From contig JBBDRD010000002.1 of assembly GCA_040905665.1 (NCBI GenBank), positions 1-64,000 of the forward strand: a stretch of DNA of 64,000 nt, read 5' to 3'. The position numbers were made by a program, and so were the translations under genes. This DNA is from DASVCN01 sp040905665. Its GTDB lineage: Bacteria > Deinococcota > Deinococci > Deinococcales > Trueperaceae. Of the stretch, positions 53,127 to 62,596 are shown one piece after another; position 1 is the stretch's first letter; each line of letters opens with the position of its first letter. A model generated the notes under the pieces. That model saw only the letters and a program-made list of their open reading frames with translations, was not told the origin of the DNA and ran no database searches.

Positions 53127-55439
53127 GTGGGCTCCGTTCCTGGTGATCATCAAAGTTTTCACGCCTGGCTGAGTTCACTCGACGGCTACGAAGGGCAGAT
53201 AGCTTCGTTGCGCTTCTACCCTCCAAGACGCGCCGAGTACGGCGAGCCGGGAAGAGCATTCGAGCGGCTGCTGGAGTTACTCGAGTTGCGGCCCTACCGC
53301 CATCAAACCGAGGCGCTCGAACTGCTGGCTTCCGGTATCAACGTGGTAGCCGCAACGGGAACGGCCTCGGGCAAGAGTCTCATCTATCAGATTCCCTCTC
53401 TTGCGGCCATGGCGAACCATGAGTCCGTGCTCTATCTGGCGCCAACGAAAGCGCTGGCCGCCGATCAGCTGGTGAAGCTTCAGTCGTTGGCGAGCGAGCT
53501 GGGTACACCGGGACTGTTGGGCAGCTACGACGGCGATACGCCGGGGGACGAGCGGTCGCGATTGCGTGCCGAAGGTTTGGGCATACTCACCAACCCGGAC
53601 ATGCTCCACTACGGAATCCTGCCGCATCACGAACGCTGGGCCCGTTTTCTGGGGAGCCTCCGCTACATCGTCCTCGACGAACTGCACGGCTACCGGGGAG
53701 TCATGGGCGCGCACGTCGCCAACATCTTGCGCCGGCTAACCCGCTTGGCGAGGCATTACGGGGCTAGCCCTCGGTTCGTTGCTGCCAGCGCTACCGTGGG
53801 AAACCCGGCTCAGCACGCCAAGCGGCTGACGGGGGAGACGTTCGTAGCGGTAAGGGATGACGGGGCGCCGGCGCCCGCGCGCGAATTCCTCTTCTGGGAG
53901 CCGCCGCTGCTGGAAGGTAGCGATGGGCGGCGCCGCAGTTCGAACAGCGAGGCCGCCTCCCTCGCCGCCCACTTCGTCAGGGCCCGCCTCAAAAGCATCT
54001 TCTTCTGCAACTCGCGAAAGAGCGCCGAGCTGCTGCGCCGTTACGCCGTGGCGCAACTCGATCCTGGGCAAGCGCCCCTCTTGCAGACTTACCGGGCCGG
54101 CTACACAAGCGAAGACCGGAGGCTCATCGAGCAGGGCTTTCGCAATGGCGATATCGTGGTGCTGGCTGCGACCAGCGCACTGGAACTGGGTATCGATGTA
54201 GGCGGAGTTGACGCGGTGGTGATGGTCGGATACCCCGGCTCCCATATGGCCTTGTGGCAACGCTCCGGGCGGGCCGGGCGCGGCGCCCGGAACAGTGTAC
54301 GTAGCGGTGGCGGCGGCAGGGGCAGCGGTGGCAGCGGTCGGGCGCTCACCATTCTGATCCCCGGTAACGACCCTCTCGACGAGTACTACCTTCACCATCC
54401 CGACCTGCTTACAGAAGGCTCGGCCGAGGACGCGGTAGCCGACCCGTTCAACACCGAGATCCATCCACTCCATGTCGATTGCGCCGCCGCCGAGCTTCCG
54501 CTCCAACCGAGCGAGGAGGTATTGGCGCCTTGGCTCGAGCCGCGCGAACGACCTCATCTCTACCTTTGCGGCGAGAGGTGGTGCCATGCCGGTCGCTATC
54601 CGCACCGGCGAGTACAGATTCGGGGTGGAAGTGGACGCCGGATCCGCCTCGCCGACGGTTTCGGTCGGGTGCTGGGGGAGAGCGACCTATCCTCGGCGTT
54701 GCGCGACCTGCATCCCGGCGCCGTCTATCTGCACCAGGGAGATACCTATCTGGTGGCGGCTCTCGACCTCGCGAGGGGCAGGGCGATCCTGCTGCCCCAC
54801 ATCGAGGAGTTCTACACGCAGGCTCGCTCCGAAACGGATGTGGAGATCCTCGAACATGACGCCCTCGAAGACGACCGGGCGCCGGGCAGGGTGCATGTCG
54901 GGCGGGTACAAGTAACCACCACCATCAGCGGATACGTGAAGAAGCGCTACATAACGGAGGCGGTACTGGATGAACGGTTGCTCGATCTGCCGCCGACCTC
55001 GTTCACTACCCAGGCGCTCTGGTTAGAGGTGGCGGATCTGCTGGGGAACATCGCTCCGGCAGACAGGCCGGGCGCACTGCACGCGCTCGAGCACACGCTC
55101 ATCGGTCTGCTTCCGGCGTTCGTGCTGTGTGAGAGGGCCGATGTGGGGGGCGTTTCCTACCCCATCTATCCACCCAGCGGCGCGCCACTTATCTTCATCT
55201 ACGACGGTTACCCCGGCGGCGTTGGCTACAGTCGCAGCGGCGCCGCCCGGTTCGTCCAGTGGCTCTGTGCCAGCCGCGACCTGTTGCGCGACTGCCCCTG
55301 TAAGAGTGGCTGTCCCCGCTGTGTCCTCTCTCCAAAGTGCGGCAACGGCAACCAGTATCTGGATAAGTCGGCAGCCCTGGTTCTGGCCGAATCCTTGTTG
55401 GCGGCACTCGCGCCGCACGCCCCGGTGATGCTTGCCTGA
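53127..55439 (+). CDS. mrfA: MrfA-type DNA repair helicase with DUF1998 zinc domain
   Basis: 770 residues. Helicase motifs: VVAATGTASGKSLIYQIPSL (I), LYLAPTKALAADQL (Ia), YIVLDELHGYRGVMG (II, DELH), FVAASATVGNP (III), and AATSALELGIDVGGVDAVVM and QRSGRAGRG (V, VI). The C-terminal DUF1998 domain has the four-cysteine set CPCKSGCPRC plus CGNGN. This is the Bacillus MrfA (YprA) arrangement, linked to repair of mitomycin-type damage. Glycine-rich linker after motif VI (GGGGRGSGGSGR) is unusual. It starts 6 nt after TAGGCT. Confidence 0.9.
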   Translation: MGSVPGDHQSFHAWLSSLDGYEGQIASLRFYPPRRAEYGEPGRAFERLLELLELRPYRHQTEALELLASGINVVAATGTASGKSLIYQIPSLAAMANHESVLYLAPTKALAADQLVKLQSLASELGTPGLLGSYDGDTPGDERSRLRAEGLGILTNPDMLHYGILPHHERWARFLGSLRYIVLDELHGYRGVMGAHVANILRRLTRLARHYGASPRFVAASATVGNPAQHAKRLTGETFVAVRDDGAPAPAREFLFWEPPLLEGSDGRRRSSNSEAASLAAHFVRARLKSIFFCNSRKSAELLRRYAVAQLDPGQAPLLQTYRAGYTSEDRRLIEQGFRNGDIVVLAATSALELGIDVGGVDAVVMVGYPGSHMALWQRSGRAGRGARNSVRSGGGGRGSGGSGRALTILIPGNDPLDEYYLHHPDLLTEGSAEDAVADPFNTEIHPLHVDCAAAELPLQPSEEVLAPWLEPRERPHLYLCGERWCHAGRYPHRRVQIRGGSGRRIRLADGFGRVLGESDLSSALRDLHPGAVYLHQGDTYLVAALDLARGRAILLPHIEEFYTQARSETDVEILEHDALEDDRAPGRVHVGRVQVTTTISGYVKKRYITEAVLDERLLDLPPTSFTTQALWLEVADLLGNIAPADRPGALHALEHTLIGLLPAFVLCERADVGGVSYPIYPPSGAPLIFIYDGYPGGVGYSRSGAARFVQWLCASRDLLRDCPCKSGCPRCVLSPKCGNGNQYLDKSAALVLAESLLAALAPHAPVMLA

Positions 55440-55472
55440 TACCCCGCAAAGCGCGTGCTAGAGTGGCACGCC

Positions 55473-56327
55473 ATGCGAATCGGCTTTGTAACGCAACTGC
55501 TCTGGGATCGCTACGGCGCCTTTTGGCATCACCTCTTCGAAGAGATCGGCGCCGAAGTCGCCGTTCCCGACTCGGAATCGGTTCCGGGGTTCCTCGATGA
55601 CTCGAGGGTGACCTCGGTTCCGGGGCTCGCATTCCAGTTGGCCGTCGCCCAAGCGCTCACGCTGCAAGAGTGTGATCTGCTGGTCGTTCCCTCACTCAAT
55701 GCCGGCAGCGAATCGCGTCGCGGCGGGGGTCAGGACCCGTGGGTATCGGACTTTCCGGGTGCCCTCGGGACCTTGCGCGGCATCCCTCCGGTGCTCGGGG
55801 TGCCGGCTTGGTTGGCGGCAGGCCAGGAAACACTGGTAGTAGAAAGCCTCCAGCAGATAGTCCGTGATGCCACTCGAGTCCGCCGGGTGTGGGACCGCCA
55901 CCGGTCGAGACTGAGGCACGAACCACTCTCGGATCCCGGCTGGGGCACGGCCGCCGGGCGGAAGACGGTTGGGGTCCTCGGTCAGCCTTGGTTATTGAAC
56001 GATGACCTGGCATCGAGGGTGGCGCCGGCGGAGGCTCGAGTGATTGGTCAGCACAAGATCGATCCATTTCGGCTACGCGAGGAAGGGTCTCGTCTCGATC
56101 CGCGGATGATTCCCACCGACCAGGAGGCGCTGGGGGCGGCCAGGCTCTTTTCCCGCCGAGGCACTGTGAGCGAGTTGCACCTGATCATCGACGTGACCTC
56201 CGGCTCCGACCTGTGGCTGCAAGACCGGATCACGAAGCATGCCGGCAAGCCGCTGGTAGTACACTCTTTGCAAGAAATAATTACCGATGGGTCGTTCGAA
56301 CTTCTGGCGAAGGGGAATGGAATGTGA
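55473..56327 (+). CDS. Conserved hypothetical protein, CoA-enzyme-activase-like
   Basis: 284 residues from ATG 55473, 8 nt after TAGAGT. The start MRIGFVTQLLWDRYGAFWHH, then a segment for a metal or cluster site (VVPSLNAGSESRRGGG), then VGVLGQPWLLNDDLA resembles the DUF2229/hydroxyacyl-CoA dehydratase-activator relatives, but few cysteines are present. Function unknown. Codon use is like the core genes. Confidence 0.6.
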   Translation: MRIGFVTQLLWDRYGAFWHHLFEEIGAEVAVPDSESVPGFLDDSRVTSVPGLAFQLAVAQALTLQECDLLVVPSLNAGSESRRGGGQDPWVSDFPGALGTLRGIPPVLGVPAWLAAGQETLVVESLQQIVRDATRVRRVWDRHRSRLRHEPLSDPGWGTAAGRKTVGVLGQPWLLNDDLASRVAPAEARVIGQHKIDPFRLREEGSRLDPRMIPTDQEALGAARLFSRRGTVSELHLIIDVTSGSDLWLQDRITKHAGKPLVVHSLQEIITDGSFELLAKGNGM

Positions 56328-56350
56328 ATCCATGCACGGTAGGATGAGTC

Positions 56351-56668
56351 GTGCTGGTCCTCGCTTTCCTGCTTACCGCCCTCTACGCCGTAGTAAACGC
56401 CTTCGGAGCCTGGGCAGTCATACGACGCAAGGGCTGGTTGGCCGCCCTGTTCATGCTTGCGGCCAGTGTCCTGGTGGTGTCGGCCGCCGCGATGGTTTCG
56501 GCCCTGCCCTTTACACGCGTGCTTCTGACCATCGGGCTGATATTGGCTTCGCTCTCGTCACTCCTGTACGCAAGTATCGTGCTCGGCCGAGTGACCTGGC
56601 GCAACCATGCCTTACGCGCCGCTTTCGCGGTGGGTGTGCTTCTGCTCACTCACTTCGGGCAGGGGTGA
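56351..56668 (+). CDS. Small membrane protein, 105 residues
   Basis: GTG 5 nt after TAGGAT (56340-56345). Four hydrophobic segments (for example LVLAFLLTALYAVVNAFGAW). No family recognised. Confidence 0.65.
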   Translation: MLVLAFLLTALYAVVNAFGAWAVIRRKGWLAALFMLAASVLVVSAAAMVSALPFTRVLLTIGLILASLSSLLYASIVLGRVTWRNHALRAAFAVGVLLLTHFGQG

Positions 56669-56724
56669 ATGCGCAGCTCCGCTTCACCGGCCCTGGATCA
56701 TCGACCCGGTTCATCAGCCCCGAT

Positions 56725-56967
56725 TCAGAGGTCGCCGAACAGCTTCTTGAGCGCATCTTCCTTGGAGGTACGATTGACCAGGCGCCAGCGCGTCCCCTCA
56801 TGCTGCAGCCGCCCGTCGGCACTGAGTTTCTCGAGCGACGCCTCGATCGTGTCGATAGCCAACTCTTCGTAGCGGTGCTCGTCAATATAGCGCTGGATCT
56901 CCCGCACCGTGGCGCCGGTTTTGGGCTGCGATTCGACGGCCTCGAAGACCCACTGGTCGACTGTCAT
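56725..56967 (-). CDS. Small winged-helix-like protein, 80 residues
   Basis: MTVDQWVFEAVESQPKTGAT, then a helix-turn-helix-like REIQRYIDEHRYEEL and the wing LQHEGTRWRLVN. It resembles small DNA-binding proteins of Deinococcota. TAAACT lies 5 nt before the ATG on the minus strand. Target unknown. Confidence 0.6.
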   Translation of the reverse strand: MTVDQWVFEAVESQPKTGATVREIQRYIDEHRYEELAIDTIEASLEKLSADGRLQHEGTRWRLVNRTSKEDALKKLFGDL

Positions 56968-57073
56968 GCGACAGTTTACGCACTCTGACGGTCTTGCGGG
57001 TGAGTCGGACCGTTGTATCGGGTTGAATGACTCACGCTTGAGCCCGCGTCACGGGCTCGCGCGCGCGATTCAA

Positions 57074-58057
57074 TCAGCGGGCAACACTGTCAGGGTGTTC
57101 GCGTTGTGGGTCGGGCCGATAGGCCTCTTGCCTACCTCCGGAAAGCTCCTGCCAGCTCACCCGGTCGTCCATGCTAACCGCGTCCACCGGGCATACACGG
57201 AGGCAGGCGTCGCATGAGACGCAGTGATCGGGCTTGAGCTGCAAGGTTCCGTCACCGTTCTCTTCGAAGACACGCTCCAGAGCCCCAGTGGGGCACGCCT
57301 TGGTGCAGGCCGGGCACATTATGCAGTCGTCGCTAATCCTTGGCAGTCTCCACGGCACCAGCGTCTCGAATTCGGGGGCCGAGGCCGAGATTATCCGGTA
57401 GCGGCGCCGGAGTTCGGTGGGAAGCACGTGCTCGTGGGAGCCTGGCGCCGGACCCGGGTCGAGCGGAGTCAACACCTCGCCGGCACTCTGCTGTACCGCG
57501 CGCCAGCCTCCCCTGAGCAGTTCGCGGCGGCTCAGCGGAGCGCTGTTACTGCCCTTTTCGAGCCGGTCGGTCTCCCGTATCTCGATGGAGACCTCGCGTC
57601 CGTGAAGCCTTGCCAGCTCGAGCGCCTCGGAGCGTACCGACTCAACCGCCTCGGCGACCGCTGCGGTGCCGATGGGACAGGAGCTACACTCCGCGCGCGC
57701 CAGTACCGCCTCCTGCCCAGAGCCGATGAGACGCAGAAGATCGGAGGGCTGCAGACGGCCAAGGCAATGAACGGACTGAGCGCTGCCGCCGACGCGTGAG
57801 CACCTTAGAGGCGCTTCGGACTCGTACGACAACTTCGGCTCAAGCGCTTGCGTTGGGCAGGCTTGGACGCAGAGGCCGCAACCGCTGCAATCCACTGGAT
57901 CGATCGCGACCTTGCCGCGAATCGTGATCGCTTCGTGCGGGCAAGCGTCCCGGCATTTTGTGCAGGCGTTCGTCTTGCCGACAGCCAAACAGAGACCCTC
58001 TTCGTACTTCGGTTCGACGCTCGCAGCCCGAAAGATGAAATTTAGCAGATTATCCAC
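57074..58057 (-). CDS. Multi-cluster 4Fe-4S ferredoxin-type protein
   Basis: 327 residues from GTG. Four cysteine motifs of the CxxCxxxCP or CxxCxxxC type: CTKCRDACP and CSGCGLCVQACP near the N-terminus; CIMCPACTKACP and CVSCDACLRVCP near the C-terminus, giving two dicluster units. A middle domain has extra cysteines (CSSCP) and RRELLRGGWRA, which is a twin-Arg-like motif but internal. It shuttles electrons; the redox partner is not adjacent. Confidence 0.85.
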   Translation of the reverse strand: MDNLLNFIFRAASVEPKYEEGLCLAVGKTNACTKCRDACPHEAITIRGKVAIDPVDCSGCGLCVQACPTQALEPKLSYESEAPLRCSRVGGSAQSVHCLGRLQPSDLLRLIGSGQEAVLARAECSSCPIGTAAVAEAVESVRSEALELARLHGREVSIEIRETDRLEKGSNSAPLSRRELLRGGWRAVQQSAGEVLTPLDPGPAPGSHEHVLPTELRRRYRIISASAPEFETLVPWRLPRISDDCIMCPACTKACPTGALERVFEENGDGTLQLKPDHCVSCDACLRVCPVDAVSMDDRVSWQELSGGRQEAYRPDPQREHPDSVAR

Positions 58058-58104
58058 TCGGCCGCCTCCCGCCGGTCCGCCTCGGCTTGCGTTACAGGCT
58101 CCTG

Positions 58105-59205
58105 CTAGAAGCCGTACACCTCATGGCGCTTCTGCGAGAGCTTCTTGTGGTAGCCGGTTTCCTCGAGGTATTTGTCAAATGCGTCGAAGTCGACCTGCTG
58201 CTTCTGATCTGAGAGTGCGACCGCCGGGTTGGGGTGTACCTCGATCATGATTCCGTCGGCTCCGGTAGCCAGAGCGGCCTTGGTGAGCGGCACCAGCAGG
58301 TCACGGCGACCACCGGAGTGGGTCACGTCGACCAGAACCGGCAGGTGAGACTCCAATTTGGCCAGTGCGACGGCCGAAACATCGAGGGTATTGCGGGTAT
58401 AGCGCTCGTAGGTGCGAATACCGCGCTCGCACAGAATTACGTTGGAGTTGCCCTCGCTCAGCAGGTACTCGGCAGCCATCAGCCACTCCTCGATGGTGGC
58501 CGATAGGCCGCGTTTGAGGAGGGCAGGCTTGCCACTGCGGCCCACCGCACGCAGCAAGGGGAAATTCTGCATACTGCGTGCGCCGATCTGCAACACGTCG
58601 ACGTGTTCCACGAAGGCGTCTACGTCACGGGCGTCCATGATCTCCGAGACGAACTTCAGGCCGTATCGGTCGCACGCTTCCCTGCCCAGGCGGAGCCCGT
58701 CCTCGCCCAGGCCCTGGAACGAGTACGGATCGGTTCGAGGTTTGAACGCCCCACCGCGGAACAGAACCACTCCGCGCGAGGCAAGCCGCTCTGCAGTGAG
58801 CATGACCTGTTCGTGAGACTCGATCGCGCAGGGGCCCGCCACAAGAATGGGGGAGTGGTTTGAGCCCACCAGCAGGTCGCCCACGCGAACCACGGTGTCG
58901 GACTTATCCGAGGAGCGGGAAGTGAGGTAGCGGCTCTTCTCCTGCTGCTGTTCGAGCTGCATGGAGGCCTGGAAGATCTGCTTGAAGAGGCTCTTGACGG
59001 TTGCGTCGTCGAAGGGCCCCTTGTTCGCCGACACAAGCGCGTCGAGCATCTGCTGCTCGCGGACCGGGTCGTAATGGCTCAATCCCAAGGTGCTCTGGAC
59101 CTCGCCTATGCTCTCGGCCAGCTCGGCACGTTCGGAGAGGAGCTGCAGGAGCTGAAGGTTGAGATCATCAATTTTGGTTCGTAAGTTCTGTATCTTCTCT
59201 TTCAT
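58105..59205 (-). CDS. Chorismate mutase-DAHP synthase fusion (AroQ-type Ibeta)
   Basis: 366 residues. N-terminal chorismate mutase (about 1-90): LRTKIDDLNLQLLQLLSERA, with key Arg, Lys and Glu. Then a DAHP synthase: ILVAGPCAIESHEQVMLTAE, LFRGGAFKPRTDPYSFQGLG, LKRGLSATIEEWLMAAEYLL and VDVTHSGGRRDLLVPLTKAA, with metal ligands Cys, His, Glu and Asp. The mutase domain senses prephenate or chorismate. It makes the first shikimate-pathway compound. Its start overlaps the tatC end by 38 nt. Confidence 0.93.
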   Translation of the reverse strand: MKEKIQNLRTKIDDLNLQLLQLLSERAELAESIGEVQSTLGLSHYDPVREQQMLDALVSANKGPFDDATVKSLFKQIFQASMQLEQQQEKSRYLTSRSSDKSDTVVRVGDLLVGSNHSPILVAGPCAIESHEQVMLTAERLASRGVVLFRGGAFKPRTDPYSFQGLGEDGLRLGREACDRYGLKFVSEIMDARDVDAFVEHVDVLQIGARSMQNFPLLRAVGRSGKPALLKRGLSATIEEWLMAAEYLLSEGNSNVILCERGIRTYERYTRNTLDVSAVALAKLESHLPVLVDVTHSGGRRDLLVPLTKAALATGADGIMIEVHPNPAVALSDQKQQVDFDAFDKYLEETGYHKKLSQKRHEVYGF

Positions 59206-59905
59206 CCGTGATCCTCTTCTGAGACAAACGCACCACGAGGATGGTGACTTCGTAGAGTACCACCAAAGGTACCGCTACGAGAGCGAAGTTGAAGGGGTCA
59301 GCGGTAGGGGTGATGACCGCTGCCACTACCAATCCGCCCATCACAGCCCATCTGCGGTTGGTGACCAAGAACGGCGCTCGTATCATGCCCAGGCGGGCGA
59401 GGAGGAAGCCAACGACCGGCATCTCGAAGATCAGGCCGAATACAGCCATGATCAGGACCACCTTCGATACGTAATCGCCCACGGAGGGTAGCACGCTGAT
59501 CTCACTGCCCAGGAAGCCCACGATAATGGGGATCGAGAAGGGCAGCACCCCATAGCGGCCGAACAGCACACCGCCCCCAAAGGCGAAAGCCGTTAGCACA
59601 ATGAACGGAATCGCCCAGCGGCGCTCCTCGGGATAAAGGCCGGGAGCAACGAATCCCCACACCTGCCCACCCACGACGGGCGCCGCCAACACCAGGCCGA
59701 AAAATGAGGCAAGTTGCATGCTGACGATGAAGGGTTCGAGGACCCCGAAGGCGGCGAGCGTCAGATTGGCTGGTAAGGGCTCCTGAAGCCATTCCAGCAG
59801 ATCGCTGCGAAACACGAAGGCGACCCCGGACCCTACTATCCAGGAACCCAATGCGATGAAAAGCCGCGTGCGCAGCTCCTCGAAGTGATCGATTAGAGTC
59901 ATCAC
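59168..59905 (-). CDS. tatC: Sec-independent protein translocase TatC
   Basis: 245 residues; six membrane helices. The signature TLIDHFEELRTRLFIALGSW and FEMPVVGFLLARLG, with the conserved Glu at the first cytosolic loop, identify TatC. It binds twin-Arg signal peptides and recruits TatA. Start is GTG-ATG at 59900-59905. Two tatA genes lie upstream on the same strand. Confidence 0.93.
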   Translation of the reverse strand: MMTLIDHFEELRTRLFIALGSWIVGSGVAFVFRSDLLEWLQEPLPANLTLAAFGVLEPFIVSMQLASFFGLVLAAPVVGGQVWGFVAPGLYPEERRWAIPFIVLTAFAFGGGVLFGRYGVLPFSIPIIVGFLGSEISVLPSVGDYVSKVVLIMAVFGLIFEMPVVGFLLARLGMIRAPFLVTNRRWAVMGGLVVAAVITPTADPFNFALVAVPLVVLYEVTILVVRLSQKRITDEREDTELTNQN

Positions 59906-60032
59906 GCACTCACGGCATCATCTTCCCGTGCCCTCATTCGAGCGGAACTATCTATCACTGGAAACTTATCACTGTATGCGGAGTATTGACGGTCGATTGG
60001 AGGAGTGCAGCTTCAGAGGCTCACTCTACCCG

Positions 60033-60524
60033 TCAGGCAAGCTTCTCGCTTGAAACTGCAGCCTTCTCCGCAGCCGTCTCAGCGCTGCTGGAGCCGGCCG
60101 GATCTTCCGTCTTGTCACTATCCTTGGTGACTTCGCTATCCTTTGTGACTTCGCGGTGGTCGGCAAGTTGGTTGGCGCTCCGGACCTCACCGTTGACTTT
60201 GGCTTCCACGGGAGTACTTGTTACAACCGTGTCGTCGCTAGTGTCGTCGTTACGCGTCAACGGTGCGGAGTTGGCGCGTTTCCCGGCTTCCTCCTGCTTC
60301 GCCTCCCGTGCGGCGCCATTTTTCGCGTCCTTCTTGACGTCCTTGTTGTCGTCGTTTGTACCGGCCTCGAAGTCATCCTTCATGTCTCGAATGCCCTTGC
60401 GAAACTCGCGTACCGATTGGCCGATTCCCTTGGCCATCTCGGGAAGTCGACGAGGTCCAAAAATCAAAAGCACCACCACGAGGATGATCAACAATTCCCA
60501 GATTCCTAGCGGTCCGATCCGCAT
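60033..60524 (-). CDS. tatA: TatA paralogue with long charged tail
   Basis: 163 residues; ATG preceded by GGGAGGTAGTGA. One membrane helix (LLIILVVVLLIFG), hinge GPRRLPEMAKGIGQSVREFR, then an amphipathic helix. The tail of about 100 residues is unusually long and acidic (Asp, Glu, Lys, Ser). TatA oligomers form the transport pore. Confidence 0.88.
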   Translation of the reverse strand: MRIGPLGIWELLIILVVVLLIFGPRRLPEMAKGIGQSVREFRKGIRDMKDDFEAGTNDDNKDVKKDAKNGAAREAKQEEAGKRANSAPLTRNDDTSDDTVVTSTPVEAKVNGEVRSANQLADHREVTKDSEVTKDSDKTEDPAGSSSAETAAEKAAVSSEKLA

Positions 60525-60546
60525 TCACTACCTCCCAATTACGATA

Positions 60547-60552
60547 ATTCTA
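60547..60552 (-). promoter_or_regulatory. -10 element of the second tatA
   Basis: Minus-strand TAGAAT, 22 nt before the ATG, with an SD between. Confidence 0.45.
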
Positions 60553-60717
60553 GCATGGGCCATTTTCCTCACCAATGAGTCGCAGCCCGGAAGAATCTCG
60601 TTTCCGCTCATTGCCGAGCAAAGCCCCCTCGCTACCGGCTGGGGCAGAGAGCTGGGCACGTTCTTCATCTCGAAAAATGACAGGCCGTTCGCTGACGGAG
60701 GGCAATCAATTGCGAAG

Positions 60718-60999
60718 CTACTCAGCTGCTCTTGTGCTCTTGCTTTCGGCGGGCGTCGCGCTCGCGGTCGATTCAGCCGGGTGCGGCTCGGCCTTGGTGA
60801 CCTTCTGTTGGCTCGCCCCACTTTCCGGTGGATCGAGATCGAAGTCCTTTTTCATGTCACGAATACCATTGCGGAACTCGCGCACGGACTGACCGATACC
60901 CCTAGCCATCTGGGGCAGGAGACGAGGTCCGAAGATGAGGAGCACCACCACGAGTATGATAACGAGCTCCCACATTCCGAATGGACCGATTCTTCCCAT
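60718..60999 (-). CDS. tatA: TatA paralogue, short form
   Basis: 93 residues; ATG after TGGAGGTACGCC. GPFGMWELVIILVVVLLIFG, then GPRLLPQMARGIGQSVREFR: nearly identical to the first 50 residues of the next tatA, so the two arose by tandem duplication. Its own -10 (TAGACT at 61021-61026) suggests independent expression. Confidence 0.88.
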   Translation of the reverse strand: MGRIGPFGMWELVIILVVVLLIFGPRLLPQMARGIGQSVREFRNGIRDMKKDFDLDPPESGASQQKVTKAEPHPAESTASATPAESKSTRAAE

Positions 61000-61020
61000 G
61001 GCGTACCTCCAGTTGCGACA

Positions 61021-61026
61021 AGTCTA
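61021..61026 (-). promoter_or_regulatory. -10 element of the first tatA
   Basis: Minus-strand TAGACT, 21 nt before the ATG, with an SD between. Confidence 0.45.
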
Positions 61027-61144
61027 GCACCGGGGCGATTCTTTTACGGTCGAGTAGATTGCCTCGCCGTTGAGGACGATGGCAACAAGAGCATCGAACG
61101 CCCTCGGCATCCAGAGTTGATCTGGGACTAAAAAACTTAGGATT

Positions 61145-61181
61145 AAAAAACTAGGGTGCCCGGCCGGATCGGACGGGCACC
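61145..61181 (-). terminator. Intrinsic terminator of the ferritin-like gene
   Basis: On the minus strand GGTGCCCG, an 11-nt loop and CGGGCACC form the stem (61155-61181). CTAG then TTTTTT follows at 61145-61150. A second A6/T6 tract lies a few bases beyond. Confidence 0.85.
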
Positions 61182-61203
61182 ACAAGCGCTTGTTTCTAAT
61201 GCC

Positions 61204-62220
61204 TTACAGACCCAGCAAGAAATCGAAATCGTCGTCGAGCCCGGCGGTGTTGATGCCCGCGGGGAAGAAGCTGTTCGCGCTCACCGCCACGTCGGCGCTC
61301 AGGTAGACGATGGCCGCCACCTGTGCGGGCGTGCGGCTGAAAGCGATGCCGTTGGCATCCGTGACTGCGATATTGGCCTCGCCTCCGGTTTCGCCACCTG
61401 CGTCGGCAATGCCCTGATCCAAGTCGGTTGTTCCATCAAGGGAGTCGCGCGCGTCGGAGATGGCCTGGGTTATCGCATGGGTGTTGAGGCCGCCGTAGAA
61501 GTCGAGCAGGCTTACGTCGCCGATGTGGAGAAAGGTGCGGATGGTTCCGGCGTGGTAGGCCTCGGAGGCGAGAATTCCGGCGGCTGCTGCAAGGAAGTCA
61601 GGATTGGTGATGTACCTGGCGGCCCCCTTGTAAGCCGTAACGCCCACGTCCTCGAAGATGAACGCGCCGTGGGCGAAGAAGGCGCCATTGGCGAACGGGT
61701 TGAAGTCGGCGGGCGTGAAGTCTGCGGGCAGGCCGACGGTAGTTGGATCCACTCCGGCGAACGCCACGGTTGCCGCCGTTTCGAAGGAGCTGGCGAGGTT
61801 TATCGCCGGGCGGCTGACATCGACGCCGGCGCTAGAGAGTGCGCTGCGCAAGAAGACCGTGTGGGCCAACTCCTCGTTGGCGAGCTCGTTGGCGTATGCC
61901 GCCAAGGCCGCGGACGCCATTGGATTGGCGCCGCCCGCCGCGAAATCAACCGCCGTCGATCCGTCGAAGCCGGCGGGTAGCATTACCTCGGCGTCGCCAC
62001 CGGGCAACTCGTCGAGACGTCCCACCGCTGCGAGGTAGAAGGCCGCCTCCAGGTACTCGAGGTTCAGCGCGAAGGTAAGAATCCCAGCGTCGACGTCTTG
62101 ATCCTGATCCGGTTGCGCGATGACGCTGCTACAGGCAGTAAGTGCAGCGCCCGCGCCCATCATGCCGAGGTTGCCTAGCATCTGACGGCGATTCATGCTC
62201 TTGTTAAAGATCTTGGTCAT
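61204..62220 (-). CDS. Tat-exported ferritin-like protein
   Basis: 338 residues from the ATG at 62218-62220 (an upstream ATG at 62232 adds four residues). A twin-arginine signal NRRQMLGNLGMMGAGAALTA is followed by ACSS, which resembles a lipobox. Ferritin-like helices carry the likely metal residues: LNLEYLEAAFYLAAVG, ANEELAHTVFLRSAL and ASEAYHAGTIRTFLHIGDV. This is the dessication-associated/ferritin-like domain family abundant in Deinococcota. Metal binding suggests iron or oxidative-stress handling outside the membrane. The tat genes next to it fit its export route. Confidence 0.88.
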   Translation of the reverse strand: MTKIFNKSMNRRQMLGNLGMMGAGAALTACSSVIAQPDQDQDVDAGILTFALNLEYLEAAFYLAAVGRLDELPGGDAEVMLPAGFDGSTAVDFAAGGANPMASAALAAYANELANEELAHTVFLRSALSSAGVDVSRPAINLASSFETAATVAFAGVDPTTVGLPADFTPADFNPFANGAFFAHGAFIFEDVGVTAYKGAARYITNPDFLAAAAGILASEAYHAGTIRTFLHIGDVSLLDFYGGLNTHAITQAISDARDSLDGTTDLDQGIADAGGETGGEANIAVTDANGIAFSRTPAQVAAIVYLSADVAVSANSFFPAGINTAGLDDDFDFLLGL

Positions 62221-62596
62221 GTTACTTCTCATTAAATGTCCTTCCTTGCGCAGAAAGTGTCCTTATTGGTGAACGGATGTCCTCAACAGTCTGACGATTT
62301 GCCGTGGCTTGTCCGGCTATCACCCCCCAATTGCCACTACTCCCGCCCTGAAATCGCTTTCCTTCCCGCGACCGAGACCGGTGGGCAGCTTCCGCACGGA
62401 CCAGCGCCGTATGGACCGTGACTCAGAAACGCAACCAACACTCCTAGACTCTCCCTTGGCGGGCTAGCTGCCTATTGTCATGTACACCCTGCTCCGAGTT
62501 TTGGATTCAGGGCTCATTTAGCCCAACTGGGACGTCCACCGGCATCGCGGGCGCCGGCGGCGGGTGGTAGCATCCGGCAGCACCGGGTGGAGGTAT
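62221..62596. other. 376-nt intergenic region between the ferritin-like gene and the sigma operon
   Basis: No coding frame is credible here. It must hold the divergent promoters: TAGCAT at 62568-62573, 24 nt before the first tiny ORF, is the best plus-strand -10. No clear minus-strand promoter was identified. Confidence 0.5.

Noticed and set aside
57480..57560. Twin-Arg signal in the 4Fe-4S protein (RRELLRGGW)
   Set aside because: It is at mid-protein, not the N-terminus, with no hydrophobic segment after it.
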